A DNA stretch of 64,000 bases from Paenibacillus baekrokdamisoli (GTDB taxonomy: Bacteria; Bacillota; Bacilli; Paenibacillales; Paenibacillaceae): contig NZ_AP019308.1 of assembly GCF_003945345.1 (NCBI RefSeq), positions 7,125,001-7,189,000 of the forward strand, written 5' to 3'. Shown piece after piece: positions 37,479 through 46,942 of the stretch (positions within the stretch are counted from its first letter, which is position 1; every line of letters begins with the position of its first letter). A program made the translations under genes and the position numbers. The notes beneath the pieces were generated by a model. It was not told the DNA's origin. It did not search any database and saw only the letters and a list, made by a program, of their open reading frames with translations.

Positions 37479-38322
37479 CTGGAAGGATTTTCGATTGTAT
37501 GTCATTACGGGAGAGAACTATCATACAGGCAGAAGTCTAGTGGATGTTATGGAACAGACTCTCCTTGGGGGAGCTGATATGGTCCAGCTTCGAGCAAAGG
37601 ACTTGTCCAAAAGAGAAGTGCTTGCCCAGGCATACACACTACGTAAGCTAACGGATCGTTATAACGTACCGCTTATTATAAATGATTATCTTGACGTGGC
37701 GCTTGCTGTCCAAGCCGATGGTGTCCATCTCGGTCAGGATGATTTACCGCTTAAGGAAGCAAGGCGGATTCTGGGTCCAGCCGCTATTATAGGTATTTCT
37801 ACACACCATATCGACCAAGCGCTCGATGCGGAACGTGACGGAGCGGATTACATTGGAGTCGGGCCCGTCTATCCAACGGGGACGAAGGCGGGTAGAAAGG
37901 CAGTTACCACAGATTATGTGCGAGAGGTCGCGAAGCAAGTAAAGATTCCTTGGGTAGCGATCGGTGGCATTACACTGGGCAATGTCGGTGAAGTGATCGC
38001 AGCAGGAGCTTCCCGAGTCTGTGCCGTTTCGGCGATTGTAGGAAGTGAGCACGTGGCGGAGACTTGTCGTTCTTTTCGAACGGCTTTGACAGGCCAACAA
38101 GGAGCCGGGGGAAGCGGGGAGACGAGAACCATCCGAATAAATGGACGGAATGAACAGACAAACGCCCAGTCGGTTCATGCGTTAATGGAACAATTAGGGT
38201 TCGCAGGCAAAAGGATGGTCGTAGAACTTAACGGTGTGATTATCGCCCGTGAGGCGTGGCATACGGCTTTACTTGAGCAGGGCGCATCACTTGAGCTCGT
38301 TCATTTTGTCGGAGGGGGCTGA
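37465..38322 (+). CDS. thiE: Fused thiamine-phosphate synthase / sulfur carrier ThiE-ThiS
   Basis: 285-residue two-domain protein. Residues 1-~213 are a ThiE TIM barrel (DMVQLRAKD, LIINDYLDVALAVQADGVHLGQDD, GISTHH, DYIGVGPVYPTGTK, AIGGI), which joins HMP-PP and the thiazole phosphate. Residues ~222-285 are a complete ThiS domain (TIRINGRNEQ...MVVELNGVIIAREAW...LELVHFVGGG) that ends with the required C-terminal Gly-Gly. A Gly-rich hinge GQQGAGGSGE joins the two. No frame break or internal ATG start was seen. The start is TTG with AAGGAG about eight bases upstream, overlapping thiF by 14 bases. This puts the sulfur carrier tail on the enzyme that uses the final thiazole product. Confidence 0.9.
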   Translation: MSLHSWKDFRLYVITGENYHTGRSLVDVMEQTLLGGADMVQLRAKDLSKREVLAQAYTLRKLTDRYNVPLIINDYLDVALAVQADGVHLGQDDLPLKEARRILGPAAIIGISTHHIDQALDAERDGADYIGVGPVYPTGTKAGRKAVTTDYVREVAKQVKIPWVAIGGITLGNVGEVIAAGASRVCAVSAIVGSEHVAETCRSFRTALTGQQGAGGSGETRTIRINGRNEQTNAQSVHALMEQLGFAGKRMVVELNGVIIAREAWHTALLEQGASLELVHFVGGG

Positions 38323-38327
38323 TCAGA

Positions 38328-39152
38328 ATGGAAACCTATCCTAATAATCAGAATGATGTGTTGGTTATCGGTGGGAAGCAGCTTACTTCGCGATTCTTTC
38401 TGGGAACGGGCAGATTCCCAAGTCCAGCTATCTTTCAGCTTGCTCTAGAAGCATCGGCTGCTGAAGTGGTTACTTTCGCTGTTCGCCGCGTGAATTTGGA
38501 TTTTACGGAGGATGATTCAATCCTTCAGCATTTAACTGGAAGAGAGCTGAGCTATCTGCCCAATACTTCTGGTGCTAACAATGCTGATGAGGCAATTCGG
38601 ATCGCAAGGCTGGCCAAAGCAGCAGGACTGGGCAACTGGATTAAGGTCGAGATCAGTGCGAATCCGCGAACGCTGCTTCCTGATCCAATTGAGACGCTGC
38701 GAGCGACTGAACGGCTCGTTAGTGAGGGATTTGTGGTGCTTCCCTACACCTCTGATGATCCTATTCTTTGCAAAAGACTAGAGGAAGCGGGTGCGGCGGC
38801 GGTTATGCCAGGAGGGGCACCAATTGGGTCAGGACTTGGATTATTAAATCCGTATAATATTGGACTTATTGTAGAAGATGCGAATGTGCCGATTATCGTG
38901 GATGCAGGAATCGGCTCGGCGGCAGATGTCGTGCAAGCGATGGAGCTGGGCGCGGACGGTATTCTGGTGAATACGCCAGTTGCGAAGGCAAAGGATTCTG
39001 TCACGATGGCATATGCGATCAGGCTGGCCATTACAGCTGGACGGTTGTCTTATCAGGCAGGACGGATTCCCAAACGGCAGTATGCCTCAGCGAGTAGTGA
39101 ATTAGCGGGGATTTCCTTGATGACATCACACCTTTCGGAAGGAAGTGTCTGA
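38328..39152 (+). CDS. thiG: Thiazole synthase ThiG
   Basis: 274-residue TIM-barrel enzyme that makes the thiazole phosphate from DXP, dehydroglycine and ThiS-thiocarboxylate. The FFLGTGRFPSP start, the Schiff-base Lys K106 in NWIKVEIS, VMPGGAPIGSGLGL and DAGIGSAADVVQAMELGADGILVNT (shown in parts: DAGIGSA, GADGILVNT) are all present. Length is slightly above the usual 255. It follows the ThiE-ThiS fusion by five bases and precedes thiO, which supplies dehydroglycine. Together these three form the thiazole branch. Confidence 0.96.
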   Translation: METYPNNQNDVLVIGGKQLTSRFFLGTGRFPSPAIFQLALEASAAEVVTFAVRRVNLDFTEDDSILQHLTGRELSYLPNTSGANNADEAIRIARLAKAAGLGNWIKVEISANPRTLLPDPIETLRATERLVSEGFVVLPYTSDDPILCKRLEEAGAAAVMPGGAPIGSGLGLLNPYNIGLIVEDANVPIIVDAGIGSAADVVQAMELGADGILVNTPVAKAKDSVTMAYAIRLAITAGRLSYQAGRIPKRQYASASSELAGISLMTSHLSEGSV

Positions 39153-39154
39153 CG

Positions 39155-40315
39155 GTGCCTGAGAGAATTGTCGTGCTTGGCGGTGGAATTATTGGACTGT
39201 CATGCGCATTCGAGGCCGCACGGAATGGTTCGCTGGTGACTGTTGTGGAACCAAGTGCAATTGGCGGTCAGGCTTCAGGTGCAGCTGCTGGCATGCTGGC
39301 GCCTTATACGGAGAATCCTGAACAACCGGACGCTTTCTTTCAATTATGCATGGATAGCTTGAAGCGATATCCGGCTTGGGTGGAACAGATCGAAAGCCTA
39401 TCTGGGATGAACGTAGAGCTTATGCCAACCGGAAGCATAACGGTGGCTATGCACGAGGCGGATCTGCTGCCGCTGCAAACGCGAATGGCATGGCAGCAGC
39501 GCTATGGCGCAGCAGCTGAACTTATCGGAGCGGAGCAGCTGCGCCATATGGAGCCGAAGCTGGCAGCAGCTATAGCGGGAGCAATCTATTGTCCCAGCGA
39601 GAGTCATGTCCACGCGCCGAAGCTTGTTGCAGCCCTCGAAGTGGCGTGCCTTAAGCTGGGCATCCAACTCATGTCCCATGCAGGAGAGATAAAGCTGCCA
39701 GCAATCACGAAGGATCCCCTTCGAATGGAAACGGCCATCGAAACGAGTGAATATGGAAGAATAGTCGGCGATAAGTTGATTATTTGTGCTGGGGCATGGG
39801 CTAGTAAATATGCGGAGTTATTCGGGTTTCCCATTCCCATTCATCCGATTCGCGGGCAAATTTGTTCCTTCGACATTGCGTCAGAAGCAGGAGCAGAAGC
39901 AGGAGCAGTAAAGCATATGGTGTTTTCCAGTCAGGCTTACTGGGTGGGAAAGCAGGATGGCACACTCATCTGTGGAGCATCCGAAGACGTTGCTGGTTAC
40001 GACACAACCGTGACCGAGCGTGGAATAGAGAGCCTTATTCGGTGGGGACCACGCGTATTCCCATTCCTTGAAGGGAAGCGGCCGCTATCAAGCTGGGCAG
40101 GACTCCGACCAGCAACCCTGGATGGATGGCCATTAATCGGTACAATCCCTGGCAGAGAAGATATTATCATTGCCGCCGGACATTACCGGAATGGCATTCT
40201 GCTTAGTCCAGCAACGGCAGCGATGGTAGGCAGTTTACTTCGAGGAGATTCATTAAAGGGATCACCTTTCGCACCTGAAAGGTTCGCAAAGCGGGGGAGC
40301 GGGGTACAGCGATGA
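39155..40315 (+). CDS. thiO: Glycine oxidase ThiO
   Basis: 386-residue flavoprotein oxidase of the DAO family. It oxidises glycine to the imine needed by ThiG, with release of hydrogen peroxide. The FAD Rossmann motif VLGGGIIGLSCAFEAA is at residues 5-20. SGAAAGMLAPYTENP and the C-terminal GHYRNGILLSPATA with the flavin-contact Gly-His-x-Arg-Asn-Gly are seen. The start is GTG with GGAAGG 11 bases upstream, two bases after the thiG stop. It overlaps thiD by ATGA. Confidence 0.93.
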   Translation: MPERIVVLGGGIIGLSCAFEAARNGSLVTVVEPSAIGGQASGAAAGMLAPYTENPEQPDAFFQLCMDSLKRYPAWVEQIESLSGMNVELMPTGSITVAMHEADLLPLQTRMAWQQRYGAAAELIGAEQLRHMEPKLAAAIAGAIYCPSESHVHAPKLVAALEVACLKLGIQLMSHAGEIKLPAITKDPLRMETAIETSEYGRIVGDKLIICAGAWASKYAELFGFPIPIHPIRGQICSFDIASEAGAEAGAVKHMVFSSQAYWVGKQDGTLICGASEDVAGYDTTVTERGIESLIRWGPRVFPFLEGKRPLSSWAGLRPATLDGWPLIGTIPGREDIIIAAGHYRNGILLSPATAAMVGSLLRGDSLKGSPFAPERFAKRGSGVQR

Positions 40316-41184
40316 ACATGTGCGGGGATGAAAGAAGCGCCAGTGCTGGAATGACGCCGCCTAGAGTACTCACAATTGCAGGCTCCGACTCTGGCGGTGG
40401 AGCGGGTATACAGGCTGATCTTAAAACCTTTCAAGAGTTTGGCGTATATGGCATGAGTGCGATTACAGCTGTAACTGCCCAGAATAGCCTTGGTATTCAG
40501 GCTATTTACACGCTGGATGAGAATGCCGTTCAAGCCCAGCTTGATTCCGTGCTGAGCGATATCGGGGCAGATGCTGTGAAGACGGGGATGCTGCTCTCTC
40601 CCGGTAACGTTTTGGCTGTGGCTTCAGCTATCCGACAATATGGCATACGTCATGTGGTTGTAGATCCGGTTCTGTACGCGAAAGACGGATCTGCTCTCCT
40701 GCGTCAAGAAGCCATCTTGACGCTTCGCAATGAGCTGCTTCCGATAGCTGAGGTTGTGACGCCTAATGTACCTGAGGCCTGTGAATTACTGGGCTGGGCT
40801 GAGGACGCGATCCGTTCGGTGGAGGATATGATTCAAGCAGCAAGAAGGCTGCTTGAATTCGGACCGCAGTATGTTTTCCTTAAAGGAGGCCATTTAGCAT
40901 CTATTCACGGAAATGCAAAAGCAGAAGATTGTATAGATGTGCTGGTAAGTAGAGCTTCTAGCAAGAACGAGGCGTTACTTTTCCAAGCTCAGCGTATTTT
41001 ATCCAAGCATACGCATGGTACCGGATGTACGACGGCCTCTGCCATTGCCGCGGGTTTAGCTCTCGGAATATCAGTGGAAGAAGCAGTTGAAGTGGCCAAA
41101 CGATTTGTCACGAAGGCAATTGAGGCGTCTGTGCCCGTTGGCAGAGGAGTCGGTTCCCTGTGGCATGCCGCGAATCGAGAATGA
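40312..41184 (+). CDS. thiD: Hydroxymethylpyrimidine (phosphate) kinase ThiD
   Basis: 290-residue ribokinase-fold enzyme that phosphorylates HMP-P to HMP-PP. The N-terminal TIAGSDSGGGAGIQADLKTFQE motif (shown in part: GSDSGGGAGIQADLK) and the C-terminal HGTGCTTASAIAAGLALG anion hole and catalytic Asp-equivalent region are present, though the usual GTGCT-L/F-SSAIA reads GTGCTTASAIA. Thirteen residues precede the conserved start (M14), so a later start is possible. The ATG overlaps the thiO stop. It is the last gene of the operon and is followed by a terminator. Confidence 0.93.
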   Translation: MNMCGDERSASAGMTPPRVLTIAGSDSGGGAGIQADLKTFQEFGVYGMSAITAVTAQNSLGIQAIYTLDENAVQAQLDSVLSDIGADAVKTGMLLSPGNVLAVASAIRQYGIRHVVVDPVLYAKDGSALLRQEAILTLRNELLPIAEVVTPNVPEACELLGWAEDAIRSVEDMIQAARRLLEFGPQYVFLKGGHLASIHGNAKAEDCIDVLVSRASSKNEALLFQAQRILSKHTHGTGCTTASAIAAGLALGISVEEAVEVAKRFVTKAIEASVPVGRGVGSLWHAANRE

Positions 41185-41219
41185 AAGGATAAGGAGCAGG
41201 CTCCAAGGTGTATGCGATG

Positions 41220-41245
41220 AGAGAGACGAGGCGTCTCTCTTTTTT
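41220..41245 (+). terminator. Terminator of the thiamine operon
   Basis: AGAGAGACG-AGG-CGTCTCTCT hairpin followed by a T-run. Confidence 0.9.
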
Positions 41246-41263
41246 GTATTCGCAAATTAATCA

Positions 41264-41286
41264 TTGATAATGATAACTATTATCAA
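41264..41286. promoter_or_regulatory. Fur box 1 (iron-siderophore permease operon)
   Basis: TTGATAATGATAACTATTATCAA closely matches the Fur consensus GATAATGATAATCATTATC; the arms TTGATAA/TTATCAA are perfect. It covers the space between a -35-like TTGATA (41264) and a perfect TATAAT (41288-41293, 18-bp spacer), so Fur-Fe would block RNA polymerase. Confidence 0.9.
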
Positions 41287-41362
41287 TTATAATGAAAAAG
41301 AATTTTTTGACTTTTGCTGTTCTACATATTTTTACATAAGAGATTGTTTTAGGAGGACTATG

Positions 41363-42382
41363 ATGAGTGAGAAAGTGAAAAAACGAACGCGCCCGCTAAC
41401 GGGAGCCTTCCTAATAATTGGAGGTATGATTGCGCTGGTATTCAGTCTGGCGTTATCCATTTCTGTTGGTGCTGCGGATATTAGTCTGTCTACGGTATGG
41501 GGATCCGTCCTTCACTTCAATCCGGATTTGCAGTCTCATCAGATCATTCGAGAGCTGAGAATGCCTCGAGCGCTTGCTAGTGCAATGGTAGGCGCATGCT
41601 TTGCTGTTGCAGGAGCCATCATGCAAGGCATGACACGTAACCCGCTCGCAGATTCGGGTTTACTCGGCATTAATGCCGGTTCAGGCGTAGTACTTGCGAT
41701 ATGCTTTGCTTTCTTCCCAGGGCTTCCTTACCTTCATTTGATTCTATACTCATTCTTAGGTGCGGGTTTAGGTGCAGGTTTAGTTTTTGGCATTGGCGCA
41801 TTAGCCAAGAATGGTCTTACGCCTGTTCGTCTAGCCTTGGCGGGTGCTGCCGTAGGTACGCTGCTAGTTGCGATTAGCGAAGGAATTGCGATTTATGCGA
41901 ATGTCGGACAAGATTTGGCATTCTGGTTCGCTGGAGGGGTTGCGGGAACAAAATGGCTTCAGCTCAAATTGATGCTGCCATTCATACTAGCGGCCTTAGC
42001 TGCTGCCATCGTGCTATCAAGGTCTGTTACTCTGCTCAGCCTAGGAGATGAAATCGCTGCCGGACTAGGGCAGCGGACTGCTCTTGTGAAAGTAGCCTGT
42101 ACGATTGTCGTATTGATTCTTGCAGGAACATCAGTTTCGGCGGTTGGTCCAATTGGTTTCATTGGGCTCATTATTCCCCATCTTGTCCGCTATCTGGTAG
42201 GCGTAGATTATCGTTGGATCATTCCATGCTCAGCCATAGTTGGCGCTTTGTTTGTTGTATTCGCCGATATTGGAGCAAGGCTGATTAATGCCCCTGCCGA
42301 GACACCGATCGGTTTGTTGATCGCCCTCATTGGCGTTCCTTTTTTTCTCTATCTAGCGCGTAATGTAAGGAGAGAACTATAA
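41363..42382 (+). CDS. FecCD-family iron-siderophore ABC permease 1
   Basis: 339-residue permease with about nine to ten membrane helices. It has BtuC/FecCD motifs: RELRMPRALASAMVGACFAVAGAIMQGMTRNPLADSGLLGINAG, shown in parts (MPRALAS, MQGMTRNPLAD, LGINAG), and IGFIGLIIPHLVR near the C-terminus. AGGAGG lies six bases before ATG 41363; the longer frame starts inside the Fur box and is rejected. The next permease overlaps by one base (TAATG). No binding protein or FecE/FhuC-type ATPase is encoded in the same block, so they must come from elsewhere. Confidence 0.92.
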   Translation: MSEKVKKRTRPLTGAFLIIGGMIALVFSLALSISVGAADISLSTVWGSVLHFNPDLQSHQIIRELRMPRALASAMVGACFAVAGAIMQGMTRNPLADSGLLGINAGSGVVLAICFAFFPGLPYLHLILYSFLGAGLGAGLVFGIGALAKNGLTPVRLALAGAAVGTLLVAISEGIAIYANVGQDLAFWFAGGVAGTKWLQLKLMLPFILAALAAAIVLSRSVTLLSLGDEIAAGLGQRTALVKVACTIVVLILAGTSVSAVGPIGFIGLIIPHLVRYLVGVDYRWIIPCSAIVGALFVVFADIGARLINAPAETPIGLLIALIGVPFFLYLARNVRREL

Positions 42383-43407
42383 TGAACCTAGTAAAACCAG
42401 CAGCTAATGAACACCGGAGCTCCATGAAATCGCTTGCGATTATGGTCATACTAGGTCTATTAATCATAGTCGCCTTTATTATTAGTATGAACTCCGGCTA
42501 TATTAAATTGTCTCCACTACAGGTGTTAAAAACTTTATTCGGCGGTGGTACAGCGAAGGAAAGCCTGATTTTATTTGACTTTCGCTTGCCGCGGATCGTA
42601 ATTTCCGTGCTGGTCGGAGCGGGTCTTGCGGTCTCGGGCTGTATCTTGCAAGGGATCACGAGAAACGGGCTTGCCGATCCCAGTATTCTAGGCATCGTCT
42701 CGGGAGCGGGCCTGGTAGTCGTATTATTCATTTCCTACTTCCCGAGCACATCGCCCTCGTCTGTGTTTCTGCTTCCGTTCTTGGCCTTCGTAGGAGCATC
42801 GCTGACGGCAGCTCTAATCTATGCATTGGCCTTTAAGAAAGGTGAGGGCATATCGCCAATCCGATTGCTGCTGAATGGAATTGGCGTCTCTGCAGGCATT
42901 AGTGCGGCGATGCTTGTCCTTACATTAAGAATGTCACCGGAGAATTATAAATTCGTTGCGGTTTGGCTTGCAGGGTCGATATGGGGCACGAGCTGGAAGT
43001 TCGTCATTGCTCTGTTCCCATGGATCGTTATTTTGCTGCCATTCTCTTTCTATAAGGCTCGTGTTCTGAATGTCCTCAATTTGAATGAGCAGACAGCAGC
43101 CGGACTGGGTGCACCCATAGAGAAGGAAAGACTGTTCCTATTAGCGACAGCGGTCGGATTAGCAGGCTCTTGCGTAGCTGTTAGTGGAGGCATCGGCTTC
43201 GTCGGTTTGATTGGCCCCCATCTTGCACGTCGTCTTGTTGGTCCGAAGCACCAATTACTGCTTCCCACTTCGGCCCTCGCAGGTGGGCTGCTGCTCATTA
43301 TTGCTGATACATTGGCTCGATCAATCGCGGATATTCCGACTGGTGTTGTAGTCGCCATCATCGGCGCGCCTTATTTCTTATATTTACTTGCTCGCTCCAA
43401 AGCTTAA
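42382..43407 (+). CDS. FecCD-family iron-siderophore ABC permease 2
   Basis: 341-residue partner permease with the same motifs (FDFRLPRIVISVLVGAGLAVSG, LQGITRNGLADPSILGIVSGAG in parts: LQGITRNGLADP, LGIVSGAG; IGFVGLIGPHLARRLVG). It forms the heterodimeric channel with permease 1 and is translationally coupled to it. Controlled by Fur box 1. Confidence 0.92.
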   Translation: MNLVKPAANEHRSSMKSLAIMVILGLLIIVAFIISMNSGYIKLSPLQVLKTLFGGGTAKESLILFDFRLPRIVISVLVGAGLAVSGCILQGITRNGLADPSILGIVSGAGLVVVLFISYFPSTSPSSVFLLPFLAFVGASLTAALIYALAFKKGEGISPIRLLLNGIGVSAGISAAMLVLTLRMSPENYKFVAVWLAGSIWGTSWKFVIALFPWIVILLPFSFYKARVLNVLNLNEQTAAGLGAPIEKERLFLLATAVGLAGSCVAVSGGIGFVGLIGPHLARRLVGPKHQLLLPTSALAGGLLLIIADTLARSIADIPTGVVVAIIGAPYFLYLLARSKA

Positions 43408-43452
43408 AGCAGCTAGTTCTACAAATCATAGAATACTGAGGTGCCGCTAGAT

Positions 43453-45168
43453 ATGCTTCGTCGTTTCTTTTCTTATTATCGTCCATACAAGCATTTATTC
43501 CTTCTTGATTTCGCTTGCGCGGTTGTTGCCGGGCTTCTGGAGCTTGGGTTTCCGCTCGCCGTGAATCAAGTTGTAGATAAGCTGCTGCCCCAAGGCAATT
43601 GGTCTTTCATCATCCTCGCATGCTGCGGACTTCTCGCCATCTATGCCGTCAATACGCTGCTCAATTTTGTTGTGACCTACTGGGGTCATATGCTGGGTAT
43701 TAATATCGAGACAGATATGCGCAGCAAAATGTTCAACCATCTGCAGAAGCTGTCGTTTCGATTCTTTGATAACAACAAGACAGGGCAGCTGATGTCCCGA
43801 ATCTCGAACGATTTGTTAGAAATCGGCGAGGTTGCGCATCATGGTCCGGAGGATTTGTTCATCGCGGTCATGACCTTGATCGGAGCGTTAATTCTCATGC
43901 TATCCATTAACGTTAAGCTTGCATTGCTGACGTTCACGATTGTACCACTCCTGCTGTGGATGGCGGTATTCTTTAATCGCAAAATGGTGGGCGCCTTCCG
44001 TGGTATGATGTCAAGTCTAGCTGATATCAATGCGCGGGTAGAGGATAATATCGGGGGCATTCGTGTCGTACAAGCCTTCGCTAATGAAGAACATGAGAAG
44101 AAATTATTCGCGGTTAATAATGGTCGCTTCCGTATCATCAAGCTTCTGTCCTATAAAATCATGGCTTGGAATATATCGATCAGCTATATTCTGATGCGTC
44201 TTGTAACGGTATTCGTGCTCATATGTGGCACTTGGTTTGTCATTCAGAAGCAATTAACCTACGGCGAGTTTATTGCCTTCATTCTATTAACGAACGTTTT
44301 TCTAGTTCCGATTCAGAAGATTAACACCGTTATTGAGAGCTACCCCAAAGGAATAGCTGGTTTCAAACGCTATGTAGAAATCATCGATACAGAGCCTGAT
44401 GTAGCTGATGCGCCAACTGCCATCGAAGCTGGCTCACTCAAGGGAGAGATTCGCTACCAAGGTGTAACCTTTCGTTATGAGAATGAAGCCAACATTTTAA
44501 CAGATATCGACTTATCTATTCACGCCGGTGAAACGGTCGCCTTCGTCGGACCTTCGGGAGCGGGGAAAACAACGCTGTGCAGTCTGCTGCCGCGATTCTA
44601 TGATATCGCCGAAGGCAGCATATCGATAGACGGAACGGATATTCGGGACTATCAGCTGGTCTCGCTGCGCAGACAGATTGGTATCGTGCAGCAGGACGTG
44701 TTCCTATTCTCTGGGACGATTCGAGAGAATATCAGCTATGGGAATCTTGGAGCGGGAGATGATGAGATTTGGGAAGCGGCTCGCCGCGCACGCCTTGAGA
44801 CGTTTATTCAAGCTCAGCCCAATGGGCTGGAGACGATTATAGGTGAAAGAGGCGTTAAGCTATCAGGCGGGCAAAAGCAGCGCTTGGCTATTGCACGGAT
44901 GTTCTTGAAGAATCCGCCAATTCTCATTCTTGATGAAGCGACCTCTGCGCTGGACACGGAGACGGAAGCGGCGATTCAACAGTCACTCGCTGAGTTGTCT
45001 GAGGGAAGAACGACGCTCGTCATTGCACACCGACTTGCTACGATTCGGAATGCTGACCGGATCGTAGTTGTAACCGAGCAAGGAATTATGGAGCAAGGTC
45101 CTCACGAGGAACTGCTTGCCTTGAACGGCGTTTATTCTCGCTTGCATCAAGCACAATTTCGGACATAG
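43453..45168 (+). CDS. ABC exporter-type half transporter (YwjA-like)
   Basis: 571-residue fusion of a six-helix transmembrane domain (residues ~1-300) with an ATPase domain. The ATPase has Walker A GPSGAGKTT, signature LSGGQKQR, Walker B ILILDEATSALD and the H-loop IAHRLAT. The N-terminus MLRRFFSYYRPYKHLFLLDF resembles YwjA of B. subtilis. ATG 43453 has GAGGTG nine bases upstream; GTG 43441 is inside that site. It lies 45 bases behind the FecCD pair with no terminator, so it is likely Fur-controlled as well. It could export a siderophore or handle an imported iron complex; it cannot replace the missing FecE-type ATPase. Confidence 0.9.
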   Translation: MLRRFFSYYRPYKHLFLLDFACAVVAGLLELGFPLAVNQVVDKLLPQGNWSFIILACCGLLAIYAVNTLLNFVVTYWGHMLGINIETDMRSKMFNHLQKLSFRFFDNNKTGQLMSRISNDLLEIGEVAHHGPEDLFIAVMTLIGALILMLSINVKLALLTFTIVPLLLWMAVFFNRKMVGAFRGMMSSLADINARVEDNIGGIRVVQAFANEEHEKKLFAVNNGRFRIIKLLSYKIMAWNISISYILMRLVTVFVLICGTWFVIQKQLTYGEFIAFILLTNVFLVPIQKINTVIESYPKGIAGFKRYVEIIDTEPDVADAPTAIEAGSLKGEIRYQGVTFRYENEANILTDIDLSIHAGETVAFVGPSGAGKTTLCSLLPRFYDIAEGSISIDGTDIRDYQLVSLRRQIGIVQQDVFLFSGTIRENISYGNLGAGDDEIWEAARRARLETFIQAQPNGLETIIGERGVKLSGGQKQRLAIARMFLKNPPILILDEATSALDTETEAAIQQSLAELSEGRTTLVIAHRLATIRNADRIVVVTEQGIMEQGPHEELLALNGVYSRLHQAQFRT

Positions 45169-45358
45169 AGGATAGAGTTGACAAGCTGTTCGACTCGACG
45201 TCATAGCTCATCGCAACGGACGCGGAGGATGAATGAAATATATAAAAAATGGAAATGTGTGCAACTATGTTCTCTTTCTTTGCGTTTATAATGGCAATGA
45301 CATCCATAAATGGATGCGAATTTTGCTAAATTACTTATTTCAAAAGGAGCGCAAAGCA

Positions 45359-46870
45359 ATGAAAAGGTTAATTACTATTTTAAGTCTGCTCTCAGTGTTA
45401 TTCAGTTTCCCACTATCAGCATCGGCAGCTACAACAGCTACATCAGTCATCACAAAGGCCAATATCCAAGCATTCGATTCATCCTCACTAATCAAAACGG
45501 ATGGTTCCTATTGGGTATGGGGCGGCAATCTGTCCGTGCCGACGCAAGTAACTGGACTTACTGATGTAGCAGCTTCATTCGACTTTCAATTTGTGATGAA
45601 GCGAGATAATACGGTTTGGTATTGGGAAAGAAGCACTCCTTCATCTGCTTCCTTTAAAATCTCTCCGATAAAAGAACTAAACCATATCGTTTCCGTCGAA
45701 TCTTTTGGCTATGATCAAGTAGTCGTTGTTAATGGAGATGGAAAAGTATACACCATTCCTCAAGTGGATAATAAACTGGATATTGCTCATATCACACTTA
45801 TCTCTGGTATAGATGATGTGGCAAGTATAAGCAGCTATTTTGAAATACAGGATCAGAAGTGGGAAAAACGATGGGTCTTTCTGAAGAAAGACGGTACGGT
45901 CTGGGTGAATAGGAACGAGTTAACATCCTTTGAATCCATTCAATCTCTGGATCATGTTGTTGATATTCAACAAAACATGGCTTTGAAAGACGATGGAACG
46001 TTCTGGACCTGGCCTTCTGAGTTTACTGCAAAGGAATTGCCAGTCGGGAAGTTGACTGCTTCATCTAAGCAAGAGTTGGCTAATATTCAAATGTTTAGAA
46101 CGAATGGCAATACGACGATTGCGATTGATAAACAATCCCGTCTTTGGTTCTGGGGGGTAACCATTACGGGTTACTCAGATGGGACAGAGTTTCATGTACA
46201 AAAGGGCTTCAAACAGCTAACAAGTATCAAAGATGTGAAGGATGCTTATATCGTTGAACGATCCTTGATCGTGCAGACCAATGATGGAAAGGTCCAGGAG
46301 GCCTCCATTGAGCGGGAAGCGATGCCTGATAATCCAACCTTTAATCTAATCACGAATGATATAAATCTAATTAAAGGCGGCGGACGTCATTTCATTATGC
46401 AGAAGAATGACGGCACGCTCTGGGGATGGGGTGTCAACAAAAATGCTCAGCTAGGCAACGGTGATTATGAATTTATGCATAATATTCCGGTACCTGTACA
46501 GCAGCCTGTCTCGATCCAATTGAATGGTGAGCTGATAGCTTTGACTAATGGAGTCATCACTCGTAATGGACAAGCATTTATTCCGCTTCGTTCGATCTTT
46601 GAGAAATTAGGCGCCACTGTAACTTGGAATGAGTCGAAGAAAGTCGTAACGATTAGCCGAACGGAGTCCGGTAAGCCATCGCTCACCATCATCATTAATC
46701 TTCAGTCCGGAGAAGTTACAATGGATAACAAAGCGGTTCAACTGCCGAATAAACCTTTTGGCGTCAATGGCACCTCGTATCTTCCGCTGCGTTTCATCAG
46801 TGAATCGCTCGGGGCCAAAGTTGACTGGAAACAAAAAGAACAAATCATCTCTATCAGCGATTCTCGTTAA
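45359..46870 (+). CDS. Secreted RCC1-like repeat protein with stalk domain
   Basis: 503-residue exported protein. The signal peptide MKRLITILSLLSVLFSFPLSASAA leads into about six RCC1/propeller-like units recognisable by D/N-G-T/S-x-W-x-W (LIKTDGSYWVWGGN, MKRDNTVWYWE, LKKDGTVWVN, LKDDGTFWTW, WFWG, NDGTLWGWGVNKNAQLGNGD). The C-terminal ~120 residues are a Cu-amine-oxidase-N ('stalk') domain: NGQAFIPLRSIFEKLGATVTWNE and GTSYLPLRFISESLGAKVDWK. AAAAGGAGC lies about eight bases before ATG. Probably cell-surface located; ligand unknown. It lies between the two Fur-controlled units but no Fur box is seen before it. Confidence 0.87.
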   Translation: MKRLITILSLLSVLFSFPLSASAATTATSVITKANIQAFDSSSLIKTDGSYWVWGGNLSVPTQVTGLTDVAASFDFQFVMKRDNTVWYWERSTPSSASFKISPIKELNHIVSVESFGYDQVVVVNGDGKVYTIPQVDNKLDIAHITLISGIDDVASISSYFEIQDQKWEKRWVFLKKDGTVWVNRNELTSFESIQSLDHVVDIQQNMALKDDGTFWTWPSEFTAKELPVGKLTASSKQELANIQMFRTNGNTTIAIDKQSRLWFWGVTITGYSDGTEFHVQKGFKQLTSIKDVKDAYIVERSLIVQTNDGKVQEASIEREAMPDNPTFNLITNDINLIKGGGRHFIMQKNDGTLWGWGVNKNAQLGNGDYEFMHNIPVPVQQPVSIQLNGELIALTNGVITRNGQAFIPLRSIFEKLGATVTWNESKKVVTISRTESGKPSLTIIINLQSGEVTMDNKAVQLPNKPFGVNGTSYLPLRFISESLGAKVDWKQKEQIISISDSR

Positions 46871-46942
46871 CCTTTCGGAAGTTCATGACACTGCTGTAAT
46901 TATCTTTTTTTACAGCAGTGGTATGAAAAAGATCTCACAAGT

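Noticed and set aside
38090..38322. Separate thiS gene starting inside the thiE frame
   Set aside because: GGAG-like sites exist but no ATG, GTG or TTG in frame at a suitable distance; the frame is continuous with ThiE.
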